A stretch of DNA of 60,531 nt from positions 1 through 60,531 of IMG/VR virus record IMGVR_UViG_3300036830_000277. One strand, written 5' to 3'. A program made the position numbers and the translations under genes. Origin of the DNA: a virus. Under the pieces are notes generated by a model. That model saw only the letters and a program-made list of their open reading frames with translations. It had not been told where the DNA came from and did no database searches. Shown here one piece after another: positions 1 through 8,439 of this stretch. How positions within the stretch are numbered: position 1 is the first letter of the stretch; each line of letters begins with the position of its first letter.

Positions 1-3
1 ACC

Positions 4-759
4 GTGCGCGCAGCACGATTTCTTTGTCTACGTGATTGGGGCATTTTGATTTCCCCATCCTGTACGCGTTGCGGGGATCCCGCCAAGCCGACCGGCGTCC
101 GCGGCCCCGCGCGTAAACGCGCCTTCTGCTCCGAGCCGTGCCGGGTGGCAATCGCCAGGACGGTCGGCGCCCGGTGCTGCCCGAAGTGCGGGAAGAGGAT
201 CGTCTCCACGGCGCGAACCTGCCGTCCATGCAGGAAGGGCGTTCGGAACGATCCAACGACGCTCAAGAAACTCCGGATCTGTGCATGCTGCGGCGAAACG
301 TTCCGCGCCGCACTGAATCCACTGGGATGGCAGTCTCCATATTGCTCGACGACATGTCGGTCAACCGGCAGAGTGCTTTCCTGTGTCGGCTGCGGAGAGA
401 GGTTTGAAGCGCGAGGATCGACCACAGTTCGCCATTGCGCGGGTTGTCGCGAAGAGAGAAAGCGTGCTGCATGGGCGGCGGACAATCATCGGAAGAGGAC
501 GCGCTCCAAGGGTCTTGAACGCGACCGTATCCTGCCTCGCGAGATATTCGACAGGGACGGCTGGAGGTGCCATCTCTGCGGCCGCCGAGTAAACAGCAGG
601 CTTCGAGCGCCGCATCCCGGATCGGCGACCCTAGACCACATAACTCCCGTGTCGAAGGGCGGCCCGCATACAAGGGCCAACGTCGCAATCGCGCACCTGT
701 CATGCAACAGCGCGAAGAGGGACAGGTCGGTCGGCGAGCAACTTCTACTCTTGGGATAG
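4..759 (+). CDS. HNH endonuclease with multiple zinc-ribbon motifs
   Basis: Predicted DNA endonuclease acting near genome packaging. The C-terminal third carries an HNH core: a CxxC pair (CHLCGRR), then LDHITPVSKGG and the closing N-x-x-x-x-C-N-S-A-K pattern. The N-terminal two thirds hold about four CxxC-type pairs (CTRCG, CPKCG, CACCG, CVGCG with partners), suggesting stacked zinc ribbons that bind DNA. HNH proteins next to terminase are often needed for packaging in HK97-like phages (family knowledge). The start is uncertain. GTG at 4 is at the window edge; TTG at 46 follows a G-rich stretch. If the genome is circular, the frame stays open across the junction to an ATG at 60511. It ends two bases before the small terminase start. 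Confidence 0.8.
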   Translation: MRAARFLCLRDWGILISPSCTRCGDPAKPTGVRGPARKRAFCSEPCRVAIARTVGARCCPKCGKRIVSTARTCRPCRKGVRNDPTTLKKLRICACCGETFRAALNPLGWQSPYCSTTCRSTGRVLSCVGCGERFEARGSTTVRHCAGCREERKRAAWAADNHRKRTRSKGLERDRILPREIFDRDGWRCHLCGRRVNSRLRAPHPGSATLDHITPVSKGGPHTRANVAIAHLSCNSAKRDRSVGEQLLLLG

Positions 760-761
760 CC

Positions 762-1241
762 ATGCCAGGACCGATCCCGAAGCCAGCTGATATCCGGCAG
801 CGGACCAACCGCCACTCCACCGCGGCAACTCTGCCGAGTGAGCGCGCGTCGAGACGCCGGAAGGTGCCACCGCTTCCGCCCCGGGAATCGCAGACGGAGG
901 TCTGGCACCCGAAGGTCATCGAGTGGTGGCGGACGGTCTGGACCTCGCCGATGGCCGGCGAGTATCTGCACGCCGATATGCGCGGTGGGCTCTTCAACCT
1001 GGCCGAGCTCTACCAGCGCCGGTGGTCCGAGAAGGATACCAAGGTCCTGATCGCCATCATCGCCGAGATCAGGCAGCAGGAGATCCGGTTCGGTCTCTCG
1101 CCGATCGATCGCCGTCGACTGCAGTGGGAGATCGAAAAGGGCGAAGAGGCCGCGGAGCGTACGACGAAGCGCCGAAAGAGTCGCAAGCTGGATGCCTCTG
1201 CGCGGAAAGACCCCCGAGATGTCCTGAAAGTGGTTGAATAG
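762..1241 (+). CDS. terS: terminase small subunit
   Basis: Small packaging subunit of 159 aa that recognises phage DNA and delivers it to the large subunit. The opening MPGPIPKPADIRQRTNR and following TAATLP are typical of P27-like small terminases. The middle is helical with aromatic and charged residues (WHPKVIEWWRTVW), and the C-terminus is basic. A longer open frame starts at 567, but it overlaps the HNH gene; the ATG at 762, two bases after that gene's stop, fits the family start. The stop overlaps the GTG of the large subunit by one base, so translation is probably coupled. Confidence 0.85.
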   Translation: MPGPIPKPADIRQRTNRHSTAATLPSERASRRRKVPPLPPRESQTEVWHPKVIEWWRTVWTSPMAGEYLHADMRGGLFNLAELYQRRWSEKDTKVLIAIIAEIRQQEIRFGLSPIDRRRLQWEIEKGEEAAERTTKRRKSRKLDASARKDPRDVLKVVE

Positions 1242-2929
1242 TGACGGTCCTGGTCTTCCCGCCGGCCGACGCTGATCCGTGGCCGACGCTCGGACCGCAG
1301 GTCTGCGAATGGATTGAGAACTGGCTGGTGCATGGCCCGGGCGATCTCTTCGGTGAACCGGTGCGACTCAACGACGAGATCCGGGCATGGATCTACCGGA
1401 TGTATGAGATCGAACCGGCGCTGCTGGTCGAGAAGCGGGGCCGCGGCACGTCGCGGTCGAAGAATCCTCTGGCTGGTCGCCGGCGGTTCGAGCGGTGCAT
1501 CCTCTCGTTGCGGAAGGGATCGTCGAAGACGGAACTCGCCGCCTGGATCGGCGCCGCTGAGCTGCATGCAGAGGCGCCGGTCCGCTGCACCGGGTTCGTG
1601 ACCAGGCGCGGCGTGCCAGCTGAACCCGACGGCGCCGGCGTCACCGATCCGTACATCCCGATGATGTCGTCGACCGAGGAGCAGACCGAGGAGCTGGCGT
1701 ACGGCGCACTACGCCGGATCCTCGATGCGAGTCCGCTGCGTCGCGACTTCGACATCGGGCTCAACCGGATACTCCGCGTCAGCGGCGACGGAAAAGCTGA
1801 GGCGGTCGCCGCAACGCCGAATGCCCGCGACGGTGCCCGCACCACCTTCCAGCATCTCGACGAGTCGCACCGCATCGTCCTCGACGCGCAGAAGCGCGCG
1901 TGGTCCGTCATGCTGGCGAACATGGGGAAGCGCCCGAAGGCGGATCCGTGGGCGCTCGAAACGACGACGGCGCCGGAGCCAGGCGGCGGCTCTGTCGCTG
2001 AATCGACGATGGACTACGTCCTCAAGCTCGCGGCGCAGAAGGATCCTGCGCGATCGAAGATCTTCTTCTACCACCGGGAAGCGTCACAGCGGCACGACCT
2101 CGCGACAAAGGCCGGTCTCCGTGCTGCGATCCTCGAGGCGTCCGGGCCGTTCATCGCCGAATGGACGGACGTCGATCGCATCATGCGCCGGTTCGAAGAC
2201 GGCGATGCCGATCGAGCGTACGCTGAGCGGGTCTGGTTGAACCGGCGAGTGCAGTCGACCGCCAAGGCGTTCGACGCGGCGGCGTGGCGCGCGCTGGTGC
2301 GTCCCGGATACACACCGGCGAACGGCACCGCGATCTCTCTTGGCTTCGACGGCGGTCGATTCGACGATGCGACCGGGATTGTGGCCACCGAGCTTGCAAC
2401 CGGCCACCAGTGGGTCATCGGGGTCTGGGAGCGGCCGGATGTCGTGGCATCGAAGGAGACGCCGGACGCTGCCCCGTGGGAAGTCTCCGGCCCCGAAGTC
2501 GATGGGGCGGTCGACGATGCGTTCGCTCGCTGGACGGTGACCCGTATGTATTGCGACCCGCCAAAGTGGGAGAGCTACGTCGCAGCGTGGGCCGGCAGGT
2601 ACGGCGAGACTCGCGTCGCTGAGTGGTGGACGAACCGCCGTCGCCCGATGGCGTACGCAATCCGGTCCTTCGCCAACGCGATCCGGACCGGCGAGATCTC
2701 ACACGATGGCGACGCCGCGCTCGCTCGTCACATCGGCAATAGTTGTCGGGCCTCCACCAACCTGGTCGACGATCAGGACCAGCCGCTCTGGGTCCTTCGC
2801 AAGGAACGCCCAGATAGTCCGCACAAGATCGATCTCGCGATGGCGGCGACGCTGAGCTGGGAAGCGCGCAACGACTCGATCGCGGCCGGCGAGGGCGCGG
2901 CACCGAACTACAGCGTCCATTTCCTGTAA
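1241..2929 (+). CDS. terL: terminase large subunit (ATPase-nuclease)
   Basis: Packaging motor of 562 aa that pumps DNA into the prohead and cuts it. The ATPase domain shows a degenerate Walker A, RKGSSKT (residues 91-97), and a Walker B ending in LDES (D207, E208). The C-terminal nuclease starts at LGFDGGRFDDATG (D370 and nearby acids), and YCDPPKW follows later. Length and order match HK97-type terminases. The GTG start overlaps the small subunit stop (TAGTG). Two bases after the stop lies a hairpin that recurs later in the genome. Confidence 0.95.
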   Translation: MTVLVFPPADADPWPTLGPQVCEWIENWLVHGPGDLFGEPVRLNDEIRAWIYRMYEIEPALLVEKRGRGTSRSKNPLAGRRRFERCILSLRKGSSKTELAAWIGAAELHAEAPVRCTGFVTRRGVPAEPDGAGVTDPYIPMMSSTEEQTEELAYGALRRILDASPLRRDFDIGLNRILRVSGDGKAEAVAATPNARDGARTTFQHLDESHRIVLDAQKRAWSVMLANMGKRPKADPWALETTTAPEPGGGSVAESTMDYVLKLAAQKDPARSKIFFYHREASQRHDLATKAGLRAAILEASGPFIAEWTDVDRIMRRFEDGDADRAYAERVWLNRRVQSTAKAFDAAAWRALVRPGYTPANGTAISLGFDGGRFDDATGIVATELATGHQWVIGVWERPDVVASKETPDAAPWEVSGPEVDGAVDDAFARWTVTRMYCDPPKWESYVAAWAGRYGETRVAEWWTNRRRPMAYAIRSFANAIRTGEISHDGDAALARHIGNSCRASTNLVDDQDQPLWVLRKERPDSPHKIDLAMAATLSWEARNDSIAAGEGAAPNYSVHFL

Positions 2930-2930
2930 C

Positions 2931-2954
2931 ACCAGCCTTCGCAGGTTGGTGGCG
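2931..2954 (+). repeat. intercistronic hairpin repeat, copy 1
   Basis: A 24-base element, starting one base after the terminase stop codon, forms an 8-bp stem (2931-2938 with 2943-2950) around a four-base loop. One pair is G-U, which pairs only in plus-strand RNA. The same 24 bases occur at 23937-23960 with a single change in the loop. There is no T-run, so a simple intrinsic terminator is unlikely; an RNA processing, stability or protein-binding element is more likely. Confidence 0.6.
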
Positions 2955-2986
2955 GTTGCGCCGGGCGTTTCCTAGCATCCTGCGCA

Positions 2987-4942
2987 ATGAAGCGCGTCTA
3001 CTCTCTGCTGACGATCAAGTCGATCGACGAGGACCAGCGGATCATCGAAGGCGTTGCGACGACGCCGGAGACGGATCGCGCTGGAGACATCGTCGAGCCG
3101 ATGGGCGCGTCGTTCACCCTTCCCATTCCGTTCTGCTGGCAGCACGAGTCCTACGACACGCCGGTGGGGAATGTCATTGCCGCCAAGCCGACGAAGGACG
3201 GGATCACTGTTCGCGTGCAGCTGGCGAAGGATGATGAGCCCGGACTCCTGAAGGATCGGCTCGACTATGCATGGCGTTCGATCAAGCTCGCATTGGTCAG
3301 GGGCCTGTCCATCGGATTCCAGCCAATTGAGTCGGCGGATATCGAAGGCACCTGGGGTACGCGGTACATCAAGTGGGACTGGTTGGAGCTCTCCGCCGTG
3401 ACCATTCCGGCGAATGCCCCCTCGACAATTCAGACCGTGAAGTCTCTGGACTCCAAGCATGATCGCGCCGCGTCAGGCGCACGCAGGTCTTCTCCCGGCG
3501 TTCCGGGGCCCGTGAAAGTCAACTCACCCCCTCGTAACGGAGCTACCGTGAAGATCGCCGAGCGTATCAGCGAAATCCGGGAGGCGCGCAAGTCGAAGGC
3601 CGCGCGCATGACCGAGATCCAGGAAGCCGCCAGCGCGGCTGGCCAGACCAAGGACGCGGCGCAGCAGGAAGAGTTCGACACCCTTCGCGACGAGATGACA
3701 GGCCTCGATCGGGAGATCAAGGACCTCGAGACGCTCGACACCGTCACCAAGTCGATCGACGCGCAGAAGATCGACTGTGCGACCCCTGCCAGGGGTGGCT
3801 CGTCGGACGATGCCTCCGGGAGTCGCGGCACTCGGGTGGTCGCTGCGCCGCAGTCGCTCCCGAAGGGCGTTCGCTTCGCTCGAATGGCCCGATGCATTGG
3901 GATCGCGAATCGCCGCAGCCGTGATGTGGAAACCGTCGCGCGCGAGCTGTACCCGGATGACGCGCTGATCGCCAAGGCTGCGGTGGCCGCGGGCACGGTC
4001 GGCGGCGACAGCTGGGCGAGTGGCCTGGTGGGCACGGAGACGTCGGTCTTCGCCGATTTCGTCGAGTTCCTGCGCCCGCAGACGATCCTCGGCAAGTTCG
4101 GCACGGGCAACATCCCGTCGCTGCGCCGGGTGCCGTTCCGGGTGCCGCTCATCGGCCAGACGGCCGGTGGCGACGCCTACTGGACCGGCGAGGGCAAGGC
4201 GAAGGGGCTCACCGCGCTGGACTTCGCTCGCTCCACGCTGACCCCGGTCAAGCTGGCCACCATCGCAGTCGTCTCGGAGGAGCTCCTGCGCGACAGCTCG
4301 CCGTCCGCCGACGCGCTGCTCCGCGACCAGCTCGCTGCTGCGCTTCGTGCTCGGCTGGACACGGATTTCGTCGACCCGTCCAAGGCACTGGTGGCCGACG
4401 TCTCGCCGGCGTCGATCACCAACGGCGTCAGCGGCATCGCGTCGGCAGGCACCTCGGCCGACAACGTCCGGACGGACATCAAGGCGATCATGGCGCCGTT
4501 CATCGCGGCGTTCAACGCCCCGCAGAATGGCGTCTGGATCATGCCGGCGACCAGTGCGCTGGCGCTGTCGCTCATGGTCAACGCGCTCGGCCAGCAGGAA
4601 TTCCCCGGGATCACGATGAACGGCGGCACGCTGTTCGGCCTCCCGGTGATCGTGTCGGAGTTCGTGCCGACCGACTCGAATGGCGCGATCGTGGTTCTCG
4701 CCAATGCGTCCGACATCTACTTCGCCGATGACGGCGACGTGGCTGTCGACGTCAGCCGCGAGGCGTCGCTGCAGATGGACACCGCTCCGTCTGGTCACAG
4801 CGACGGCACGCCTGCCGCGGCGCAGCTGGTCTCGATGTTCCAGACGAACAGCATCGCGTTCCGCGCCGAGCGGACGCTCAACTGGAAGAAGCGCCGGCCC
4901 GAAGCGGTGCAGGTGCTGACCGGCGTCGAATGGGGTTCGTGA
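2987..4942 (+). CDS. HK97-type prohead protease fused to major capsid protein
   Basis: A 651-aa fusion of capsid maturation protease and major capsid protein. Residues 1-150 form a U35-like protease with candidate catalytic His53 (WQHES), Ser108 (GLSIGF) and an acidic residue near 134 (LELSAVTIPANA). Residues about 188-260 are a charged helical segment resembling the HK97 delta/scaffold region. The rest is an HK97-fold capsid protein (SVFADFVEFLRPQTI, NGVWIMPATSA, EASLQMD). In most HK97-like phages the two are separate genes; here no stop separates them. A GTG with a good ribosome site at 3548 could give free capsid protein. The G-rich base-paired element at 4976-5003 follows. Confidence 0.9.
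   Translation: MKRVYSLLTIKSIDEDQRIIEGVATTPETDRAGDIVEPMGASFTLPIPFCWQHESYDTPVGNVIAAKPTKDGITVRVQLAKDDEPGLLKDRLDYAWRSIKLALVRGLSIGFQPIESADIEGTWGTRYIKWDWLELSAVTIPANAPSTIQTVKSLDSKHDRAASGARRSSPGVPGPVKVNSPPRNGATVKIAERISEIREARKSKAARMTEIQEAASAAGQTKDAAQQEEFDTLRDEMTGLDREIKDLETLDTVTKSIDAQKIDCATPARGGSSDDASGSRGTRVVAAPQSLPKGVRFARMARCIGIANRRSRDVETVARELYPDDALIAKAAVAAGTVGGDSWASGLVGTETSVFADFVEFLRPQTILGKFGTGNIPSLRRVPFRVPLIGQTAGGDAYWTGEGKAKGLTALDFARSTLTPVKLATIAVVSEELLRDSSPSADALLRDQLAAALRARLDTDFVDPSKALVADVSPASITNGVSGIASAGTSADNVRTDIKAIMAPFIAAFNAPQNGVWIMPATSALALSLMVNALGQQEFPGITMNGGTLFGLPVIVSEFVPTDSNGAIVVLANASDIYFADDGDVAVDVSREASLQMDTAPSGHSDGTPAAAQLVSMFQTNSIAFRAERTLNWKKRRPEAVQVLTGVEWGS
3548..4942 (+). CDS. nested in-frame start: major capsid protein alone
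   Basis: An in-frame GTG at 3548 (codon 188 of the fusion) is preceded by GGAG at 3539-3542 with a five-base spacer. It sits exactly where the protease ends and the helical delta-like segment begins, giving a protein of 464 aa that opens (M)KIAERISEIREARKSKAAR, very like stand-alone HK97-type capsid proteins. Initiating here would supply many capsid subunits per protease, which the 1:1 fusion cannot do. Seen: start, Shine-Dalgarno and frame. Inferred: use as a second product. Confidence 0.6.
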   Translation: MKIAERISEIREARKSKAARMTEIQEAASAAGQTKDAAQQEEFDTLRDEMTGLDREIKDLETLDTVTKSIDAQKIDCATPARGGSSDDASGSRGTRVVAAPQSLPKGVRFARMARCIGIANRRSRDVETVARELYPDDALIAKAAVAAGTVGGDSWASGLVGTETSVFADFVEFLRPQTILGKFGTGNIPSLRRVPFRVPLIGQTAGGDAYWTGEGKAKGLTALDFARSTLTPVKLATIAVVSEELLRDSSPSADALLRDQLAAALRARLDTDFVDPSKALVADVSPASITNGVSGIASAGTSADNVRTDIKAIMAPFIAAFNAPQNGVWIMPATSALALSLMVNALGQQEFPGITMNGGTLFGLPVIVSEFVPTDSNGAIVVLANASDIYFADDGDVAVDVSREASLQMDTAPSGHSDGTPAAAQLVSMFQTNSIAFRAERTLNWKKRRPEAVQVLTGVEWGS

Positions 4943-4975
4943 TCGTTCTGCGGCCCTGACAATCGGGTGAACGGG

Positions 4976-5003
4976 GTGCACCGGGGCGCGAGCCTCGGTG
5001 CAC
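4976..5003 (+). promoter_or_regulatory. GNRA-loop hairpin after the capsid gene
   Basis: A 12-bp stem (4976-4987 with 4992-5003, one G-U pair) is closed by a GCGA tetraloop, a stable GNRA fold. It lies 34 bases after the capsid stop and 20 before the next start. No T-run follows. It may protect the capsid mRNA 3' end or reduce read-through into the portal. Confidence 0.6.
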
Positions 5004-5022
5004 TCGCACTGAGGGGCCTGTC

Positions 5023-5199
5023 ATGGGAAATCCTACAGCAACAGTGATTCTGGCGAACGGGAAGACGGCGACGCTCGACGCCAGGCTCGCCGATCAGTTG
5101 GTCAAGATGGGCAAAGCGTCCTACCCGGAATCCTCACAGGAACAGGCCGAGACGAAGCCGCGGCGCTATCGCCGTCGCGACATGCAGGCCGAGAGCTGA
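5023..5199 (+). CDS. small head-module protein, unknown function
   Basis: A 58-aa protein starting at ATG 5023 behind GAGGGG. It reads MGNPTATVILANGKTATLDA and ends in a basic stretch RRYRRRD before a short acidic tail. Its stop overlaps the portal start (ATGA). Its place between capsid and portal, and its size, suggest a minor head or assembly protein; no family was recognised. Confidence 0.7.
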   Translation: MGNPTATVILANGKTATLDARLADQLVKMGKASYPESSQEQAETKPRRYRRRDMQAES

Positions 5200-6596
5200 T
5201 GCGGCTCTTCGGGCTGCAGATTCAACGCGCGCAACCGGTCGAGCGGGCGGTGCAGATATCGCCGGTGACGCCGTGGCGCGGGGGATGGTTTCCGCTCATT
5301 CGTGAGCGTGAGCCCGGCGCCTGGCAGCGGAACCGTGAGCACCGAGTCGACAACGTCATCTCGCACCATGCGGTTTACGCGTGTGTTAGCCTGATCGCAT
5401 CGGATATCGGGAAGCTGCGCCTGAAGCTGATGAAGGAAGACGACAAGAACGTTTGGTCCGAGGTCGACCACCGCAACCTGTCGCCGGTCCTGCTCAAGCC
5501 GAACGGGTTCCAGAACTACATCCAGTTCAAGGAATGGTGGGCGACGTCGAAGCTGCTGTACGGCAATACCTACGCCCTCAAGGAGCGGGACAACGCCGGC
5601 GTCATTCGCGCGCTCTACTTGCTCGATCCCTCGAGGGTCACCGTGCTGGTGGCCACCGACGGCACGGTCTTCTATCGACTCAGCCAGGACAATCTCAGCG
5701 GCGTCGAAGAGGCCTCGATCACGGTCCCGGCGTCAGAGATCATCCACGACCGGATGAACTGCCTGTTCCATCCGCTGGTGGGGATCTCACCGATCTATGC
5801 CTGCGGCACGGCGGCGGACATGGGGCTCAACATCCAGGACAACTCCACCAAGTTTTTCGGCAAGGGGAGCAACCCGAGCGGGATCCTGTCGGGCGATTCG
5901 ATTATCTCGGAGTCTTCGGCCAAGGATCTGGCGGACCGGTGGAATGAGGGATTCAGCGGTGGCAACAGCGGCCGCGTTGCCGTCCTGGGCAGCGGCCTGC
6001 AGTTCACCGCGCTTCGCATGAGCGCTGTCGACTCGCAGCTGATCGATCAGCTGAAATGGTCGGCGGAAACCGTCTGCTCTGCGTTTCACGTGCCACCGTT
6101 CAAGGTCGGTGTCGGCGACACGCCGACATATCAGAACGCCGAAACGCTGAACCAGATCTACTACTCGGACTGCTTGCAGAGTCATATCGAATCGTTCGAA
6201 GCCGTGATGAACGACGGCCTCGAACTCGACGACAAGCGCGCCAATCTCTGCATCGAGCTCGATCTGGACGCGCTGCTTCGGATGGACAGCGCTACCCAGA
6301 TGGAGACGCTCGCGAAAGGCGTCGCAGGTGCCATCCTGACGCCAAACGAGGCGCGCATGAAGCTCGACCTGAAGCCGCTCACCGGTGGCGATACGGCCTA
6401 CATGCAGCAGCAGAACTTCTCGCTCAGCGCCCTCGACGCCAGGGATCGCAGCAACCCGGCGCCATCGAGCATGGATCGTCGGACGCCGCCGGCCCCCGCT
6501 CCCGCGCCGTCCGCTGAGCCGACGGACGACATTCCGGCCAAGGCGATCGACGACTTCCTCGCGACCCTCGATGCGGAACTGCTGGTGGCCAAGTGA
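5199..6596 (+). CDS. portal protein
   Basis: A 465-aa HK97-family portal, the dodecameric ring at the packaging vertex. Typical features are HAVYACVSLIASDIGKL near residue 60, LLKPNGFQN with the following FKEWWATSKLLYGN, HDRMNCLFHPLVGISPIYA, and AETLNQIYYSDCLQ in the C-terminal half. The tail is Pro- and Ala-rich (PPAPAPAPSAEP), ending in a helix. It starts in an ATGA overlap with the 58-aa gene, and its stop overlaps the GTG of the collagen-like gene. Gene order capsid-portal is reversed relative to HK97, where portal precedes protease and capsid. Confidence 0.93.
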   Translation: MRLFGLQIQRAQPVERAVQISPVTPWRGGWFPLIREREPGAWQRNREHRVDNVISHHAVYACVSLIASDIGKLRLKLMKEDDKNVWSEVDHRNLSPVLLKPNGFQNYIQFKEWWATSKLLYGNTYALKERDNAGVIRALYLLDPSRVTVLVATDGTVFYRLSQDNLSGVEEASITVPASEIIHDRMNCLFHPLVGISPIYACGTAADMGLNIQDNSTKFFGKGSNPSGILSGDSIISESSAKDLADRWNEGFSGGNSGRVAVLGSGLQFTALRMSAVDSQLIDQLKWSAETVCSAFHVPPFKVGVGDTPTYQNAETLNQIYYSDCLQSHIESFEAVMNDGLELDDKRANLCIELDLDALLRMDSATQMETLAKGVAGAILTPNEARMKLDLKPLTGGDTAYMQQQNFSLSALDARDRSNPAPSSMDRRTPPAPAPAPSAEPTDDIPAKAIDDFLATLDAELLVAK

Positions 6597-7762
6597 ACGG
6601 CGAAGAGCTGGGGCGCCGCACGGCCGAGACCTTCCGGCGCGCGGTTGCCGCCGCAATCGATCCGATCCGGAAGGAACTCGCTGAGCTTCGCGAGAAGGCC
6701 GCCACGTTCCTGACGGCTGATTCGCTGCCAGACCCAGAAATGCTGATTGCGAAGGCGGCGCAGCGCGCCCGCGAGAATCTTCCGGAGCCCCGCGACGGCA
6801 AGGACGCTGATCCCGCTGTGATCGGGAAGATGGTGGACGACGCAGTCGCACTGGCCGTTGAGGCCATTCCCGCGCCCGCCGTTCAATCGGAGGACGATCT
6901 CGCGCGGCTCGTCTCGGCCGCGGTCGATACCGCGATCGCCAAGATCCCCGCGGCGCGCGACGGAAAGGACGTCGACCCAGCGCTGGTCGCCGAGATCATT
7001 ACTCGGCGCCTCGATGCGGCGATCGCTGATCTCCCGAGGCCTGCGGACGGTCGGAGCGTCACGATCGATGACGTCGCGCCGATGATCGCGTCAGAGGTCG
7101 CGAAAGCCGCAGGTCAGATCCGCGTGCCGCAGGACGGCAAGGACGCCGATCCGGCGCTGGTCCGGTCGCTGGTCGAGGAAGCGGTCGAGCGAGCTGTCGC
7201 CGAAATCCCGCTGCCGAAGGACGGCGCCAGCGTCACGGCCGACGACGTCGCGCCGATCGTGGACGCACAGGTGCGCCGCGCGATCGCCGCGTTGCCGAAG
7301 CCAGCCGAGGCCCGTGGCATCGCATCCGCCACGCTCACGTCCGACGGTACCCTGCTCCTTCGCATGACGGACGGCGAGGATCTCGACGTCGGGCGAGTGG
7401 TCGGCAAGGATGCCGACACGATGGCGATTCTGCGGCAGGTGACGGAGTCGGTTCCGAAGCCCCGCGACGGCCGCGACGGTGTGGCCACCAGGGACGAGCT
7501 GCAGTTGCTGATCCGAGACGGGATCGCCGCGGCGCTGGATGGCGCGGTGGAAGCCGCCGTAGCCAAGGCGTTCGAGAAGCACCCGAAGATCGAGTATCGC
7601 AATGTCTGGGAGCCGGGGATCTACAGCAAGGGCAACGTCGTGACCTTCGGCGGGTGTGGGTGGATCTGCCTCGTCGACTCGACCGAGCAGAAGCCAGGCA
7701 CCACCAAGGACTGGCAGCTCTTCGTGAAGAAGGGCCGCGACGGGCGGGACCGCGATCGATGA
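6593..7762 (+). CDS. collagen-like head fibre or decoration protein with binding module
   Basis: A 389-aa protein built of about six repeats starting L/I-P-x-P-x-D-G (for example PEPRDGKDADPA, PAARDGKDVDPA, PKPRDGRDGV), alternating with amphipathic helices rich in EAVERAVAEI-type sequence. The C-terminal 50 residues (NVWEPGIYSKGNVV, then CGWICLV and DWQLF) resemble a carbohydrate-binding type module seen at the ends of phage fibres. The last residues are GRDGRDRDR. It sits between portal and the glycan cassette and overlaps the LicD-like gene by four bases, so it is a candidate glycan acceptor (inference). It is probably an elongated trimeric fibre; attachment to head or neck is not shown. 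Confidence 0.7.
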   Translation: MNGEELGRRTAETFRRAVAAAIDPIRKELAELREKAATFLTADSLPDPEMLIAKAAQRARENLPEPRDGKDADPAVIGKMVDDAVALAVEAIPAPAVQSEDDLARLVSAAVDTAIAKIPAARDGKDVDPALVAEIITRRLDAAIADLPRPADGRSVTIDDVAPMIASEVAKAAGQIRVPQDGKDADPALVRSLVEEAVERAVAEIPLPKDGASVTADDVAPIVDAQVRRAIAALPKPAEARGIASATLTSDGTLLLRMTDGEDLDVGRVVGKDADTMAILRQVTESVPKPRDGRDGVATRDELQLLIRDGIAAALDGAVEAAVAKAFEKHPKIEYRNVWEPGIYSKGNVVTFGGCGWICLVDSTEQKPGTTKDWQLFVKKGRDGRDRDR

Positions 7763-8439
7763 GCGCGACAGGGCTCGCCGCCTCGACCCGTTCCGTCCCG
7801 TGCACCAGAGAGACGCAGCGCTGCGCCGACGCGACGCGCTACGACGCGGTCTTGCCGGACTGCTGCCGCGGACATCTCCGGCGCATGGTCGCGGATATCA
7901 TGCGGGTGCTCGATTCGCGGAACATCGTGTGGTGGGCCGACTACGGCACGCTGCTGGGCGCCGTGCGCAACCCGCTGACCACTGCGGCGGACTATCCGTG
8001 GCTCACGCTGCCCGCGGCGCCGATTCCTCCCGGCATCATTCCCCACGACAAGGACGCCGATTTCGGCATCCTTGGTGTCGGCTTCGATGTGCTCAAGAAT
8101 CTCCAGCAATTGCTGCAGCGCGAGGGATACGACGCGCAGCTGCGCCAGCTCGGTCCGTCACTGAAGGTTCGGCTCTCGTCGTCCAACAAGACCAACGTCG
8201 ACCTCTTCGTGTGGCGCGAGCGGTCCGATGGCATGCTGCTGCGGAACCACTACATCGCCGTCGACGCCTTCAAGGGCCGTGAATTCCCGAAGACCGAGCT
8301 CTTCCCGCTGTCGACGGTGGAATGGGAGGGCCTGGCGCTGCCAGCCCCGCGCGATCCGGCTGCGTTCTGCGAATTCCGATACGGGTCGACGTGGCGCACC
8401 CCCGTCGCAGCGAACCACGACGGTCGGCGGCGCCCTTGA
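7759..8439 (+). CDS. LicD-family phosphotransferase-like protein
   Basis: A 226-aa protein of the LicD/fukutin-related nucleotidyltransferase fold. WWADYGTLLGAVRN followed by IPHDKDADFGI matches the family pattern of G-T-L-L-G-A-x-R and a D-D/D-x-D metal site. LicD proteins transfer phosphocholine or similar groups from CDP donors to glycans (family knowledge). The ATG at 7759 overlaps the previous stop (ATGA), which settles it against an upstream start at 7654. The last gene of the cassette is a cytidylyltransferase, which could supply a CDP-linked donor. Confidence 0.8.
   Translation: MSATGLAASTRSVPCTRETQRCADATRYDAVLPDCCRGHLRRMVADIMRVLDSRNIVWWADYGTLLGAVRNPLTTAADYPWLTLPAAPIPPGIIPHDKDADFGILGVGFDVLKNLQQLLQREGYDAQLRQLGPSLKVRLSSSNKTNVDLFVWRERSDGMLLRNHYIAVDAFKGREFPKTELFPLSTVEWEGLALPAPRDPAAFCEFRYGSTWRTPVAANHDGRRRP

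Noticed and set aside
3777-3968. Small extra frame inside the capsid gene
   Set aside because: Arg-rich shadow of the capsid reading frame without a ribosome site.
7654-7758. Upstream start for the LicD-like protein
   Set aside because: It lies wholly inside the fibre gene; the ATG at 7759 forms the usual four-base overlap.
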